64,000 nucleotides of DNA from Dryomyza anilis (Eukaryota > Arthropoda > Insecta > Diptera > Dryomyzidae). Shown one piece after another: positions 35,364 to 46,810 of this stretch; positions within the stretch are counted from its first letter, which is position 1; every line of letters begins with the position of its first letter. The notes beneath the pieces were generated by a model, which searched no databases, was not told the origin of the DNA, and worked only from the letters and a program-made list of their open reading frames with translations. A program made the position numbers and the translations under genes. Location of the stretch: positions 3,348,001-3,412,000 of the forward strand of contig OX638134.1 in the NCBI GenBank assembly GCA_951804985.1, given 5' to 3'.

Positions 35364-36794
35364 TTATAAAGCATAAACTTTTACATAGTCAACTTGCAGA
35401 GCCTCATTGCCATTCCAAGTGGGCAACCACTCATTTCTCTTGTCCCAGAATTTCATTGCGGCCCTTGGATCTTGAAGCAACCAGTAATGATTGTTTGGAA
35501 AATGAATTTGGCCGCCAACTGATACGCCTAGTACTATGTAAAACTGACAAAAAAATTCATTTTTTTTTTTGAAATATCAAACACATAAAAACTCACCTGA
35601 TCATTTTGAAAGTCTTCTAAATTTTCAGTTATCTCGCCATAGACATTCCCATCAACGGCTAACTTTATGCGTTCTTTTGACCAGGTTATCGAATACACGT
35701 GAAAACGTTCGCCATAATGTTCCTTATTATATGTGGACTTGAGATCATTTTTACATGCGCCATTAACATAATAATCGATGCCACCGCACAAATGCTTGCC
35801 ACCAATATCTGTAGTACTTCCCTTTGGCACGAAATACTCATTACCTCGTGCGAATGCGATACGAATTTGTGGTATTTGATCATGTTTATTTAGGAAATCT
35901 ATATTTCTTGAGACTGGTTGTAATTTTATATCTATTTGAAAGGATTAAAAAAAACATTATTTAAAATTAGGTACATTTAAATATAAATATTTTTTTTACA
36001 TGGTATAATCCAATCTCCTTTGGGTAATTTTGCACGAATTTCGACACGTCCATATTTGAATGCAAATTTACGATTAGTATGTATTTTTGTTGAATGTACT
36101 GGGGGCAATATAATGAAAGGTGGTTGGTAACGACGTTTACAATTGGGTTTAGAAAGACCGGTGCATCTGTTATTAAATAATTTCAAAAGAAACATGTAAA
36201 CACCGATATAATTAACATACCTTCCTCCCTCCAACTTAATTTCACCTTTAACAGTTTTCTGCACCGTTGGTTTTATATGCAAAATACCATTCTGTATAAA
36301 ATGATTGACCCTGTTGTTATCGAACAAAACGAACTCCTCGGTTTCCAAATCGTTCAATGCTATGTGTATGTCATGCGACCAATGGGTCTTCTTCAGTTCA
36401 TCGCTCTTAAAATTTTCCTCGAATATAATCTCGTCTACGCAATATTTCTGATTGCTATTGGTAGTGGTATCAGAATACATGCAATTGTTTGGTGGCTCTG
36501 TGGTTGAACCCGAACAAGTGTTGGATCCATATTCGTTTGATTTATTAATATCATCCGATTGAATTGTGAGAAAAGCTCTGCCATCGTTGCCTATTTTTAA
36601 ATCTTCATTTCTCTTATAGAGCACATCATTATATGTCACCATCACTAAAACCATTACCGTGTCACCGGTGCGCAAAATATATTGATGATGTGTGGTCCAG
36701 GCATCGTTTGCCGCTTGCAGTACAGTTTCCATATGGACGGGACATTTATTGTTGATTTCAATGCCAAAGAAGACTTTGGAAATGCCAGGCAAAT
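35364..36794 (-). CDS. GNBP/beta-1,3-glucan-binding protein-like, third tandem copy, no own first exon
   Basis: Four exons in phase: 36794-36221, 36166-36000, 35931-35597 and 35543-35364, ending in TAA. They match exons 2-5 of the neighbouring GNBP genes. The first part (PGISKVFFGIEINNKCP, then AANDAW) is the N-terminal glucan-binding domain (CBM39 type). The rest is a GH16-like beta-sandwich starting near YCVDEIIFEENF, with FKYGRVEIRAKLPKGDW, IRIAFARGNEY, FHVYSITW and a C-terminal LQVDYVKVYAL. The EIDxxE active site of true glucanases is absent, so it should bind rather than cut glucan. The frame is open throughout with good splice sites, which argues against a pseudogene. Yet no ATG/signal-peptide exon lies in the 136 bp before the next gene upstream. 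The exon starts in the phase that would accept the neighbour's first exon. With that exon the product would be 457 residues. Confidence 0.85.
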
Positions 36795-36930
36795 CTAAAC
36801 AAAATTATAATTATAATTAGTAAAAATTTGTCAAATTTGTGCATAAAAGAACCTAGCCCTATTCAGAAAAATTCAGTTTATTAATTTTTTTATAATAATT
36901 TTAAACGATTTATTTAATTGCTAATTAAAT
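36795..36930. other. 136-bp spacer between GNBP copies
   Basis: AT-rich. On the minus strand it runs from the stop of the middle GNBP gene to the TTTAG acceptor of the third copy. It has an AATAAA (36914-36909) for the middle gene. The one ATG (minus strand, near 36845) opens a frame that does not join the GNBP frame. No signal-peptide exon and no clear promoter are visible. Confidence 0.7.
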
Positions 36931-39903
36931 TTATACAGCATAGACGCGCACATAATCGATTTGCAGCGCTGGAGATGTCCATGTGGTTTTCCAGTTATTG
37001 CGATCTCGCCAAAATTTATAGGCCGCTTTGGGTGATGTATTGTCCCAAGGTTTAGTAGGACTTTCATCGGGAAAATCCGCATGTCCACCAGCGGCTACGC
37101 CCAATGTGATGTAAAACTGTTTGAAATATATAAAATATGAATTTAAAAAAATCTCTATATCCATCACAACTTACTTCCTGATCAAATGGCGCCATGTATT
37201 CACCATTTTTCCAAATATATTTATTATATAAATCGGGTGAACTGCTATTAGCGAAACCACCGTCCACCACGCCATACTCCTTATTATCCACATAAAAGGA
37301 TATCTTCCGATCTGTCCAGATCAATTTGTACACGTGAAAATCATTGCCGAAATGTGTGCTACCACGCATCTTAACCATATATTTGTCACGTAAATTGGCA
37401 CCTGGAGCGAGGACGGCACCGCCATAAAGCGTGGTGCCATCTAGCGGAAGGCCATCTTTTGTAGTGAGTTGTTCATTGCCACGTGCAAAGGCAACGCGCA
37501 ACTGACCAGAGGCATAAGATGAAAATCCATAATTGTTTGTCAACGGCTCCAAGAGTAGCACTGCAAATATAGAGCTATTGTAAGACCATACTCAAAACTT
37601 AGACTACTATATGATATACATGGAAATAACCAGTCCCCGTGTGGTATCTTGGCGCGTATCTCCACGCGTCCATATCTGAAACTAAATTTGTCTTTGGTGT
37701 TAATACGCGCCGATACTATAGGTGGCAGTATATTGAATATGGAACCTCCTGGTTGTCGTTTACATTCTACCAACGGATGTTGTTTAGCGGTACAACTAAA
37801 AGAGATCAAGTTATTTTTTATTCTACAAAATTCAAAGTGTAGAAAAAATTATTTCACGATCTTATAACAGTTTTGGATAATTCAATGTTGCTGATCTCAT
37901 ATGGGAAACCATTTTTACTAAAATGTTGAGTAATGTTTGGATTTTTATGGTATTTAAAACCGTTTTCCTATTGAGTGTTTGGATCTTAAGCGGCTATATT
38001 GTTTGAGGCCTTCACATCATTTTTCATGGCAATATTTTTACCAAAGACACTATAATATTTTCTCAAAACGGGCATTAGTTTCGAGATCAGCAAACCTGAA
38101 TTATCGCAAAACCCTTACCAAATCGTAATATGAAGAATAAAGTTAAATATCGTTTATTTACCGTGAGAACAAATCCAAATTACCACGTCTCAAGTCGGTA
38201 CCGGGCCTATCATCATTCCACAAGTTAGGCACTATGTTCAACAGTCCATTTTCCACTTTAACATTTTTCGCATCATCATGATACATAACAAATTCGGCAT
38301 CACCACTGTCCAACGGCAGACGTACCTCATACTGCCAACGACTCTCGTTGAGACCACCATCAAAAGTCTCCTCAAATATCAATTGATCTCTGCATAAGTT
38401 CCGATTTTGCCATGTAGTTATGGAGCTCTGACAGTCAGAATTATCAACTATAACTGCAGTGGGCTGTGTTGTAATCTCAACGACGGGTGAATCTGTATTT
38501 CTTTGATCAATATTATTATAGCCCATTATTGAATTTACCGGAATAGCTTCAGCTTGGCTACGATAAATTAATTGATTGTGCTGTACATTTGTCCAGATGT
38601 ACAAAATGTCATCACGTTCAATTTTACGTTTTTCATTCAAATAGATCCAACGATCGGTGCGTGGTCTCTCAATATCCTGTGTAAATTCACCGGGTTCAAA
38701 GGATTGAAATGGACGATTTTGGTTAATGTTAAAAGCGACTCGTTCGACGCCAGGTTCATCTAAAATTTAGAGGTATTTAAAATGTTTAAATAAATATTTT
38801 TAATTATTTTAAATTACTTACAATTTATAAATCAATAATTAAAATCACCTACACCATAATAAGAATAACTTAAATAGTTTATGTTAAATAAAAATATAGA
38901 GCATATTTTATTAAAGAAATATATGTCTACATTTTTTAATGGTAATTATTACTACAGAGAAATATAATGTATATATTTTAGTTATTAAATTTGAAATATA
39001 TATGATTACCACGATGTTTTGCGAATTATTAAAGTTTATTTATAGAAAATTATATATTATAGATTATTAAAATAGATTTGTTAATTTAACAGTTCAGAAA
39101 TCCTCAGAATTATTTGTAATATAATTATTTATATATATACATTATAGTGCGTTATCTGATTTATTTTGAACTGTCACGACTTTAGCAATGTAGATTACAG
39201 GGAATTCCAAGAGTCTTTAACTTTTAAAATAATGATACAAATATATTTAAATTAAAATTAATTTAAATGAAGATATAGTTAATTTCTTCGTCATATTGAT
39301 GAAATTAACTATTGTATATGAAATAGTTTAAAAAGTAATGCGTGAAACATGATAAACATTTTAATAATGGGTTTAAAAAGCATTAAAATCTATATTTCAT
39401 GATCTATAAAGTTCAAATTGTTATCAAAATATGAGAATTTGTTAATCTTTTAAATGGCATATCAACTTTTAAACTTTAGCAAATACTTTTTAAAATATTA
39501 AACAATAATGTTAGAAATAGCGATTTTATGATATTTAATTATCAAAAACCAGTTTCCTAATATTTAGTAAAAAGTTTCCTTGTCATAAAGAACATTTTGT
39601 TTATATTAAGAAAAAATCTGAATAAAAGTAAAAATTGTCCTTATAATATAAAACTGTTATCTGAGTGCACATAAAAAAACCAGAAAATATAATAAAAAGC
39701 GTAGCAGCAAAAGCATCCATTCAGCACAAAAAGCCCAAAATACAAAAATATATATTTATACATATAAAAAAAAACAGTATTTTACCTGGAATAGAAACGC
39801 GAAATCCCCGCTCTAGAATTTCCAAAGTAACTTTTGGAATTCTATAAGCATTTCCAAAAGTAGCGGCACACAAAAGCAGCAAGATTTTCAAACGAAAATG
39901 CAT
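36931..39903 (-). CDS. GNBP/beta-1,3-glucan recognition protein, middle copy, 5 exons
   Basis: Exons 39903-39786, 38759-38162, 37795-37620, 37560-37175 and 37116-36931 give 487 residues. The ATG at 39903 is preferred over two in-frame upstream ATGs because it leaves a normal signal peptide (MHFRLKILLLLCAATFGNAY), and the sequence before it (GTGTTATCAATA) aligns with the start of the next copy. The CBM39-type N-terminal domain follows (YRIPKVTLEILERGFRVSIP, then DEPGVERVAFNINQN). From about residue 165 there is a GH16-like domain (LIFEETFDGGLNESRWQYEV, FRYGRVEIRAKIPHGDWLFP, LLLEPLTNNYGF). The position of the glucanase EIDxxE motif holds LLLEPLTNN, so it is predicted to be catalytically inactive. 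The family are secreted recognition proteins that bind beta-1,3-glucan or bacterial wall and feed the Toll/prophenoloxidase responses. Intron 1 (38760-39785) is AT-rich with no second signal-peptide exon seen. Confidence 0.93.
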
Positions 39904-39995
39904 TATTGATAACACATAAATTTCTTTTAATTTAAATCTAAAAAAACACACACTTTTTTATATACAAAATTCGGTAAAACAATTCAAAACGACCG

Positions 39996-40002
39996 CCTTA
40001 TA
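39996..40002 (-). promoter_or_regulatory. Candidate TATA box (TATAAGG) of the middle GNBP gene
   Basis: TATAAGGCGG on the minus strand lies about 95 bp before the ATG, within the 397-bp gap to the upstream GNBP gene. Spacing would suit a transcript start near 39970. Not verified by any start-site evidence. Confidence 0.3.
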
Positions 40003-40300
40003 CAAGTTCTCAAGTCAGACTGTTTTTGCAAATCTCAGAGATTGCTGATGTTGTGGTGGTGTTCGATACGTTGGGAAGAACCGCGAAAAACTTGTTTTGA
40101 GCTCACTGATAAATGAAGGTTACGGGTGATTCAATTCGATTCTCTCTCAAAAACAGGGTCCCACAACTAAATGATTATATTTGGCTTATCTATAAAATTA
40201 GTCTAAATGCTTGGTGTTATTAATTCCAAGTTTTTTTTTATTATTTACAAAATACATTTTAATAATATTTTTGTATTTTTATGGAAGATCTAATTTTGTA

Positions 40301-42267
40301 TTATACTGCATAGACTCGCACATAGTCCACCTCCAATGCGGGACTAGTCCATGTAGTCTTCCAAGTAGCGCGTGCATTCCAAAAATCGTATGCTGCCCTG
40401 GGTGATGTATTATCCCAGGGTTTGGTACGTTTCGAGGCGGTCTGATCGGGAAAATCAACATGACCGCCGGCGGCAACGCCTATTGTTATAAAAAACTACA
40501 AATAAAATATTTTAGGTAGTTATTATAATTTTTTTTTAAATAATTAATAAAATATATACCTCTTGATCTAAAGGCGCCATAAAATCGCCATTTTTCCAGG
40601 CATGCTTATTAATCAGTTGAGCCGATCTATCATTGGAAAACCCACCCACTATAGTACCATATACTTCATCATCCACCTGCATGGTTATATTCTGATTTGT
40701 CCAGATCATTTTGTAGACATGAAAATCATTTCCAAAATGTGTGCTACGTCGTATCTTATGCAGAAATTTGTCACGCATATCGGAACCTGCGGCTAGAATA
40801 GCGCCACCATAGAGTGTGGCGCCATCTATGCGATCACCTTCCTTTGAAGTCAGCTGATCATTGCCACGTGCAAAGGCGATACGGATCTGACCAGAGGCAT
40901 AAGGCAAAAAACCGTAATTATTCGTTAGAGGATCGAGTAGCAGCACTGCAAATATGGAAATTTTTAAAAAATCACAAATTTTGAAATCAGCATACAGTAA
41001 TATTATCGCGGTCTCGAATTTTGATCAAGATTTTTATAGTTTTATGCGCATTACTAATAGTATAGAACTTACGTGGAAATAACCAGTCACCATGTGGTAT
41101 CTTGGCGCGTATCTCGACGCTTCCATACTTAAAACTAAACTTGTCCTTGGTATTGATGCGCGCCGATACTATAGGTGGTAGTATATTGAATATGGACCCT
41201 GCCGGTTGGCGTTTGCACTCCTGTAGTGGATTCTGTTTGCCAGTGCAACTAAAAAGAACACATACTTTACATATAACTTTAATAATTTTTAGTCTCAAAA
41301 ATACCGTGAGAGTAAATCCAAATTGCCACGCCTCATGTTGGTACCAGGTCTGTCGTCATTCCACAAGGTGGGCACTATTCTCAACAGTCCATTTTCCACT
41401 TTAATGTTCTGCTCATCATCATGATACATGACAAATTCCGAATCACCGTTGTCCAGTGGCAGACGTACCTCATACTGCCAGCGATTACTATTGAGACCCT
41501 CATCAAAATTTTCCTCAAATATAAGGTCACCTCTGCACACATCTTTGTTTTGCATCGTAGTTATGGTATTTATGCAGCTGCGATCTTCGTCAGTCTGTTG
41601 TTTAAACGCTAAATCACCTTGACCCCATTTGGTAACGTCGATTGTCTCCTCCTGCTCTTTGGGTTTATTATATGTTTCAAGTAGATCCTGTAGACTAGTG
41701 CCGGCCGCAAGGCAATTATCAGCATCAAATGCTTCACTAAGTTTAACCACATTGGACATGGTTGTGACAACTCCGTTTCCCACATTATTAATCGTTATAT
41801 TCTCGGTTTTTTTGTAAACTTCATTCAAATGCTGCACCATCACGAATATGACGATATTATCGCCTGATTTTAATTTCAAAGGGCTCTGCTCTGTGGACCA
41901 GGAATCATTATTCGCAGCGACCACATAGTCCATGTAAGAGGGACACTGTTGGTTAATCTCAATGCTATAAAAGACAGACGATATGCCAGGACTATCTGTA
42001 TGTATAATAAAGGTAATGATTATGGTTTTGTAATTTTCTCTATTATGCTATTTTTATCTAGAATTTTTTATAATTGATGTTTCACAAGGTCACCGTTTAC
42101 TATATCTGTTCTAGACACATTCATTATAGCTTACCCGGTATATAGACTTTAAATCCATTTTCCAAATTCTCAAAAGTTACACTTGGTATTGTATATGCAT
42201 TTTCAGCAGCTGATGTATAAAAAACGAACAAAAGCAAAATTGTAAAATGCACTTTTATTGATAACAT
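40301..42267 (-). CDS. GNBP/beta-1,3-glucan recognition protein, upstream copy, 5 exons
   Basis: Exons 42267-42135, 41995-41305, 41248-41073, 40945-40560 and 40495-40301 give 526 residues. Signal peptide MLSIKVHFTILLLFVFYTSA; CBM39-type domain about residues 24-115 (PGISSVFYSIEINQQCP); an acidic linker; GH16-like domain from about residue 200 (LIFEENFDEGLNSNRWQYEV, FKYGSVEIRAKIPHGDWLFP, LLLDPLTNNYGF, FDFWNA-like C-terminus ending VDYVRVYAV). The glucanase catalytic EIDxxE is replaced, as in the middle copy. Exons 3 and 4 have exactly the lengths of the middle copy (176 and 386 bp), and their protein is nearly identical. The N-terminal domain instead resembles the third copy. Predicted secreted pattern-recognition protein; which Drosophila GNBP it corresponds to cannot be settled by eye. 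Confidence 0.93.
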
Positions 42268-42479
42268 ATTAGCAAATATGTTGATTAAAACGTCATTTAT
42301 AGTATATGGAATTTAGTGGTTCACACATTAAATCAAGACAAATAAAATCTTCACTTGTGCATCTCACAAGTAATCAACTGAGACTAATTTACAGATTAAA
42401 CTTGGTCTACGAATTAAAGAGAATCTGCTTTGAGGTATTAGCGATTCTAAATGTTGGTACAGCGATTCCCAAACATTAT
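42268..42479. other. Upstream region of the GNBP cluster
   Basis: Presumed promoter of the upstream GNBP gene. TATAAAT occurs on the minus strand at 42301-42295 but only 28 bp before the ATG, too close for a normal TATA box unless the leader is extremely short. No clear NF-kB site was found by eye. Confidence 0.3.
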
Positions 42480-43680
42480 AAATTCCATTTTTCAATAAAA
42501 ATTAAATTTTTCAATGAAAATTCCATTTTTCACTAAAAATCCAATTTTTCACTAAAAAATTCAATTTTTCACTAAAAATTTAATTGTTCACTAAAAATTC
42601 AATTTTTGAATGAAAAAAAACATTATAAATTCAATTTTTCACTAAAAATTCAATTTTTCACTAAAAATTCAATTTTTCACTAAAAATTCAATTTTTCACT
42701 AAAAATTCAATTTTTCACTAAAAATTCAATTTTTCACTAAAAATTCAATTTTTCACTAAAAATTCAATTTTTCACTAAAAATTCAATTTTTCACTAAAAA
42801 TTAAATTTTTCACTAAAAATTCAATTTTTCACTAAAAATTCAATTTTTCACTAAAAATTAAATTTTTCACTAAAAATTCAATTTTTCACTAAAAATTCAA
42901 TTTTTCACTAAAAATTCAATTTTTCACTAAAAATTCAATTTTTCACTAAAAATTCAATTTTTCACTAAAAATTCAATTTTTCACTAAAAATTCAATTTTT
43001 CACTAAAAATTCAATTTTTCACTAAAAATTCAATTTTTCACTAAAAATTCAATTTTTCACTAAAAATTCAATTTTTCACTAAAAATTCAATTTTTCACTA
43101 AAAATTCAATTTTTGAATGAAAAAAAACATAAATTCAATTTTTCACTAAAAATTCAATTTTTCACTAAAAATCTAATTGTTCAATAAAAATTCAATTTTT
43201 CATTAAAAATTTAATTTTCCACTCAAAAATTCAGTTTTCCATTAAAATTCAATTTTTTATTAAAAATCCAATTTTTCACTATAAATTTACTTTTTCACTA
43301 AAAATTCAATTTTTCACTAAAAATTCAATTTTTCACTAAAAATTCAATTTTTCACTAAAAATTCAATTTTTCACTAAAAATTTAATTGTTCACTAAAAAT
43401 TCAATTTTTCAATGAAAATTAAATTTTTCAATGAAAATTCAATTTTTCAATGAAAATTCAATTTTTCATTTAAGTCCAATTTTTCACAAAAAAATTAATT
43501 TTTTCTCTAAAAATTGAATTGTTCTCTAAAAAATCAATTTTTCAGTAAAAATTAAATTTTTCAGTAAAAATTCAATTTTTCATTAAATATTCAATTTTTC
43601 ACTAATAATTAAAATTTTAAAAATTCAATACCTCTTTAAAAATTCAATTTTTTACAAAAAAAAAAATTTTTTTTTACTAA
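42480..43680. repeat. Homogeneous 19-bp satellite AATTCAATTTTTCACTAAA
   Basis: About 60 tandem copies. The core (about 42625-43110) is nearly perfect, and both edges degrade gradually. A longer variant unit ending TTTTTGAATGAAAAAAAACAT occurs at both 42605-42626 and 43109-43130, so the block between them is bounded by the same unusual unit, suggesting that block was expanded as a whole. Confidence 0.95.
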
Positions 43681-44127
43681 TTTTTTTTTATATAAATATT
43701 AAATTATTAACGAAAAATACATTTTGCAAACAAAAATTCGATATTTGAATTAAACAATTTTTATAATTCCCCCTAGACTTCGTATTGATTTTCGCCATAT
43801 GCCAAAATGTCGTTTTTTTTTCAACACAATCATTTGAACCATATGTGGCTTTAAAGTCTTAATGACATTGTTCAGTTAGGGTTTGTTTTATTATTTGGTT
43901 CATTGGTTTCTGATGGAATCTTTGTTATTGTGGACGCCATCCCCTGGGTAACACCTGGGAAACACTTCTGTTGAATCGATAAACTTTTCATACGATTTCT
44001 GTTGTTCCAAACGGTCTCTAGTGGCAGACGTCGAATATTTTCAAATTATTTATTTGTTGCGCACTATTTTACGTATTTTTTAAATAAACTTTTTAAATAA
44101 ATTTTCCAACGAACATTTTCCAACGAA
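43681..44127. other. Upstream region of CFAP45
   Basis: AT-rich at first, then a more GC-balanced 350 bp before the ATG that is presumably promoter and leader. No TATA box is evident. Confidence 0.5.
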
Positions 44128-45726
44128 ATGCCTTGTTTTTCGGCGAGCAATATTCGTTTTGTGGGTCAAAGACCCCCACCATTCACGGCAAAGGATCGCG
44201 CGCGAACCGCAGCGCGAACTAGTGTCTCGACGACTGCAACGCAGCGGCAGTGCGAGGAGATCTTCTACCTGAAGGGTCTGGAGTTGGGAAAACCACCGCA
44301 GCGTTATGCGCCGCCCGTCAGAGGTAAACAAAGAGCGGCCAGCGCCGCACACCAGGCGATGTTGCCGCAGAAGGAATTTGAGCGACTGAAAACTGCCTCG
44401 AAGGTGGTGACGGTGGAGGAGCGTCTGGATGCATTAATGCGCAAGGAGCAGGAGGTGCGGCGGCTGGATATGGAGGCGGATAAGACGCGTGAACGTTTCA
44501 AGCGCATCGATGAGGATCGCAAACGTGCCGAAGAGAAGAAGCTGCAGAAGGAGGATCTCTTTGGAGCCGGCGAAAAGGTGAAGGTCATGGAGCGCGCATT
44601 TCTGGCCAAACAGGAGCAGGAGGAGGAGGTGAAGCGCGTCAATCGCATTATCTTGAACGCCAAGTGTCATGCGATACGCGATGCACAGGTTCAGGAGAAG
44701 CACGAGCTGGGAAAGCAGCAACGAGCCGAAGACATTCGCCTCGAGCAGTTGGTGATCGATAACGCAACCAAGGCTCTCGATGAGGAGGACAAAAAGTTCG
44801 AGCAGCAGAAGGAGCTGAGACATCAGTACGCCAACGACATACGCAAGCAGCTGAACGAGCGCGAGAATCTGCGCTTTATTGAGGCGGAACGCATCGAGGA
44901 GGAGGCCAAGCGGCAGCGCAAGGCCGCTGAGGCAATAAAGCGCGACGACGAGCGACAGGCACAGCTGGCCAGAGAGCGACGTCAGAAGTTGCGCGAGGAG
45001 CTGGCGCGTATTGCCGAGATGTCCAACATCTTCAAGAAAATGCTCTGCGAGCAAGAACGCGAGGCGGAGATGCGCGTTGCGGCCTATATGCGCGAAAAAC
45101 AGCAGCGCGAGCGGGCGCTGCAGGTGGAGAAGCAACGCACCAAAGAGGAGTTCGAGCGCAAGCAGCAACGCATCTTTACGCTGGCCCAAAAGATTATGGA
45201 GTCCAAGTCGAAACGTGAAGAAACCGGTTATCTGAAGGAGCAGGAGCGCATTGAGCGCGAGTACAGACGCAAAGAGAAGGAGGCAGCGCTGCGCAAGCGG
45301 CAAATAGAGAAGGAACTGACCGATGCGCGGCTGCGTCAGCTGCACGAGACGAAGCATCGACAGGCGTTGCAGATTGCGCGCGCCGAGCAGGACTTCAATG
45401 CACTCGCCGAACGCTTGCAACAGCAGGAGGCCAAAGAGAAAGAGCTGGCGCAGCAGCTGGAGCAGCGACGCAGTTGCTATCGCAACGACATCATACAGCA
45501 GATGACCGACAAGGAGCTGGCGCGCCGACGCATGCTCGAGCTGGAGAGGACTCGGGCGATGGCCTGGCGCGAGAGTGAGCGTCAACGCGATGTCAACATA
45601 CGCGCCGTCATCAATGCCAAAATGGCGGCGATGCGCGAGGCCTGTCTGCCGGAGAAGTATATCAAAGATGTGGAAAAGCAGCTGCAAAAGGTGGCGCTAA
45701 CGCGCAAAGTGCTGAAGGAGCCATAA
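44128..45726 (+). CDS. CFAP45: CFAP45 (CCDC19), cilia and flagella associated protein 45
   Basis: A single exon of 532 codons. The protein is almost entirely Glu/Arg/Gln/Lys-rich coiled coil (trichohyalin-plectin-homology type) from about residue 85 on. The diagnostic IILNAKCHAIRDAQ segment of CFAP45 lies at residues 174-187, and the C-terminus has the family-typical LPEKYIKDVEKQL. Length is close to the human protein (about 550). CFAP45 is a microtubule inner protein of axonemal doublets; in flies the expected site is the sperm flagellum. The gene stands alone, is much richer in GC than its surroundings and has no intron, which may reflect intron loss or an old retrocopy. Long reverse-strand Leu-rich frames are shadows of the Gln/Glu codons. 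Confidence 0.92.
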   Translation: MPCFSASNIRFVGQRPPPFTAKDRARTAARTSVSTTATQRQCEEIFYLKGLELGKPPQRYAPPVRGKQRAASAAHQAMLPQKEFERLKTASKVVTVEERLDALMRKEQEVRRLDMEADKTRERFKRIDEDRKRAEEKKLQKEDLFGAGEKVKVMERAFLAKQEQEEEVKRVNRIILNAKCHAIRDAQVQEKHELGKQQRAEDIRLEQLVIDNATKALDEEDKKFEQQKELRHQYANDIRKQLNERENLRFIEAERIEEEAKRQRKAAEAIKRDDERQAQLARERRQKLREELARIAEMSNIFKKMLCEQEREAEMRVAAYMREKQQRERALQVEKQRTKEEFERKQQRIFTLAQKIMESKSKREETGYLKEQERIEREYRRKEKEAALRKRQIEKELTDARLRQLHETKHRQALQIARAEQDFNALAERLQQQEAKEKELAQQLEQRRSCYRNDIIQQMTDKELARRRMLELERTRAMAWRESERQRDVNIRAVINAKMAAMREACLPEKYIKDVEKQLQKVALTRKVLKEP

Positions 45727-46810
45727 AAAGGAAGGTGCGAAAAGATGCGCGATTATTCGATAAATTAACGGTGTTGACATTTTTGAGGGCACATTATAGA
45801 TGTTTTAAAGATTTTTTTAATTTGCAAAATGTGTAGCTATTTTTCAAAAGCACAAAGGACAGTACGAATATATTGTTTTATTGGTTTGAATAGTGTTTAT
45901 TTTCCAATTGTAAAAGGTCAGGTGTGTCGTGTCAGCAGGGTTCAATAACGATTAGTTTATGAGTCCTTTTGGCAATTCACTCCTGACAGAAGTTCTTTGT
46001 AAAGATTTGCTGTACTCTTTACCAATTGGAAAATGAACACTTCAGACCAATTCTTATATCTTATACCAACAATTAGCTAAAAATTACACAAAATCGCATT
46101 CAAGAACCTTATACAAAACGTTTTATTTAAGTTTTTTTATTAATAAATATACAATTTATTCCAATAATTTAAATATGTTTCTTTTTTCCTTGTGAAGATA
46201 TGACATTTTCAGAAGAATTGGTATAAAGGAAAATTTGTTTTTTTTTAACTGATTCAATTTTTAGTGAAAATGTAATTTTTAAAGAAAATATAAAAAAAAT
46301 CAATTTTAATGAAAATTTGAATTTCACTATCAATGAAAATGAGAATTTTCAGTCAAATTTTTTACTTAATAAAATTTGTTAGAAAAAATTAAATTTTTAT
46401 TAAAAAACAAAAATTAATTACAAAAAATTTGTTTTGTGGAACATGTAATTGTGAGTCAAATTTTGTTCACCATCGATTTTAGTCAAAATTCGATTTTACC
46501 GAAAAATCATTGTTTTTAGAAATATAATTTGAAGTACAAATTGTATATTTTGAATAAAAGACCCGCCTTTGCGTTGTGTGTTTCCAGCGGAAATCAATAT
46601 GATTTCCTTTTCAGTTTATTGTTTCTTTGAATTCGATACTTAAATCTGTTGCTTTTTGGATTTAAACAAAATATTTATATGAGAACTAACAATTATTCTG
46701 TCGCATAGTATGAATGAGAGTGGATGTGTGTGTGTGTGAATGTGTGTAACATACATATCAAATGTGTTTTTGCAAATTACAAACTACTAAAATGAACTAA
46801 ACGCTAAAAC
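45727..46810. other. Gene-free stretch with inverted decayed 19-mer repeats
   Basis: No gene. Between about 46240 and 46450 there are decayed words such as AATTTTTAGTGAAAATG, the reverse orientation of the 19-bp satellite. A (TG)n run lies at 46722-46735. A minus-strand AATAAA (46620-46615) could serve Sgf11. Confidence 0.5.

Noticed and set aside
39901..39951. Upstream in-frame ATG for the middle GNBP gene
   Set aside because: It would put a charged KLKEIYV stretch before the signal peptide; alignment with the upstream copy supports the ATG at 39903.
42295..42301. TATAAAT as promoter of the upstream GNBP gene
   Set aside because: Only 28 bp before the start codon, too close for a usual TATA box; noted only in passing.
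44434..45687. A 417-codon Leu-rich reverse-strand frame opposite CFAP45
   Set aside because: Shadow of Glu/Gln/Lys/Arg codons of the real gene; no start context, splice site or family resemblance.
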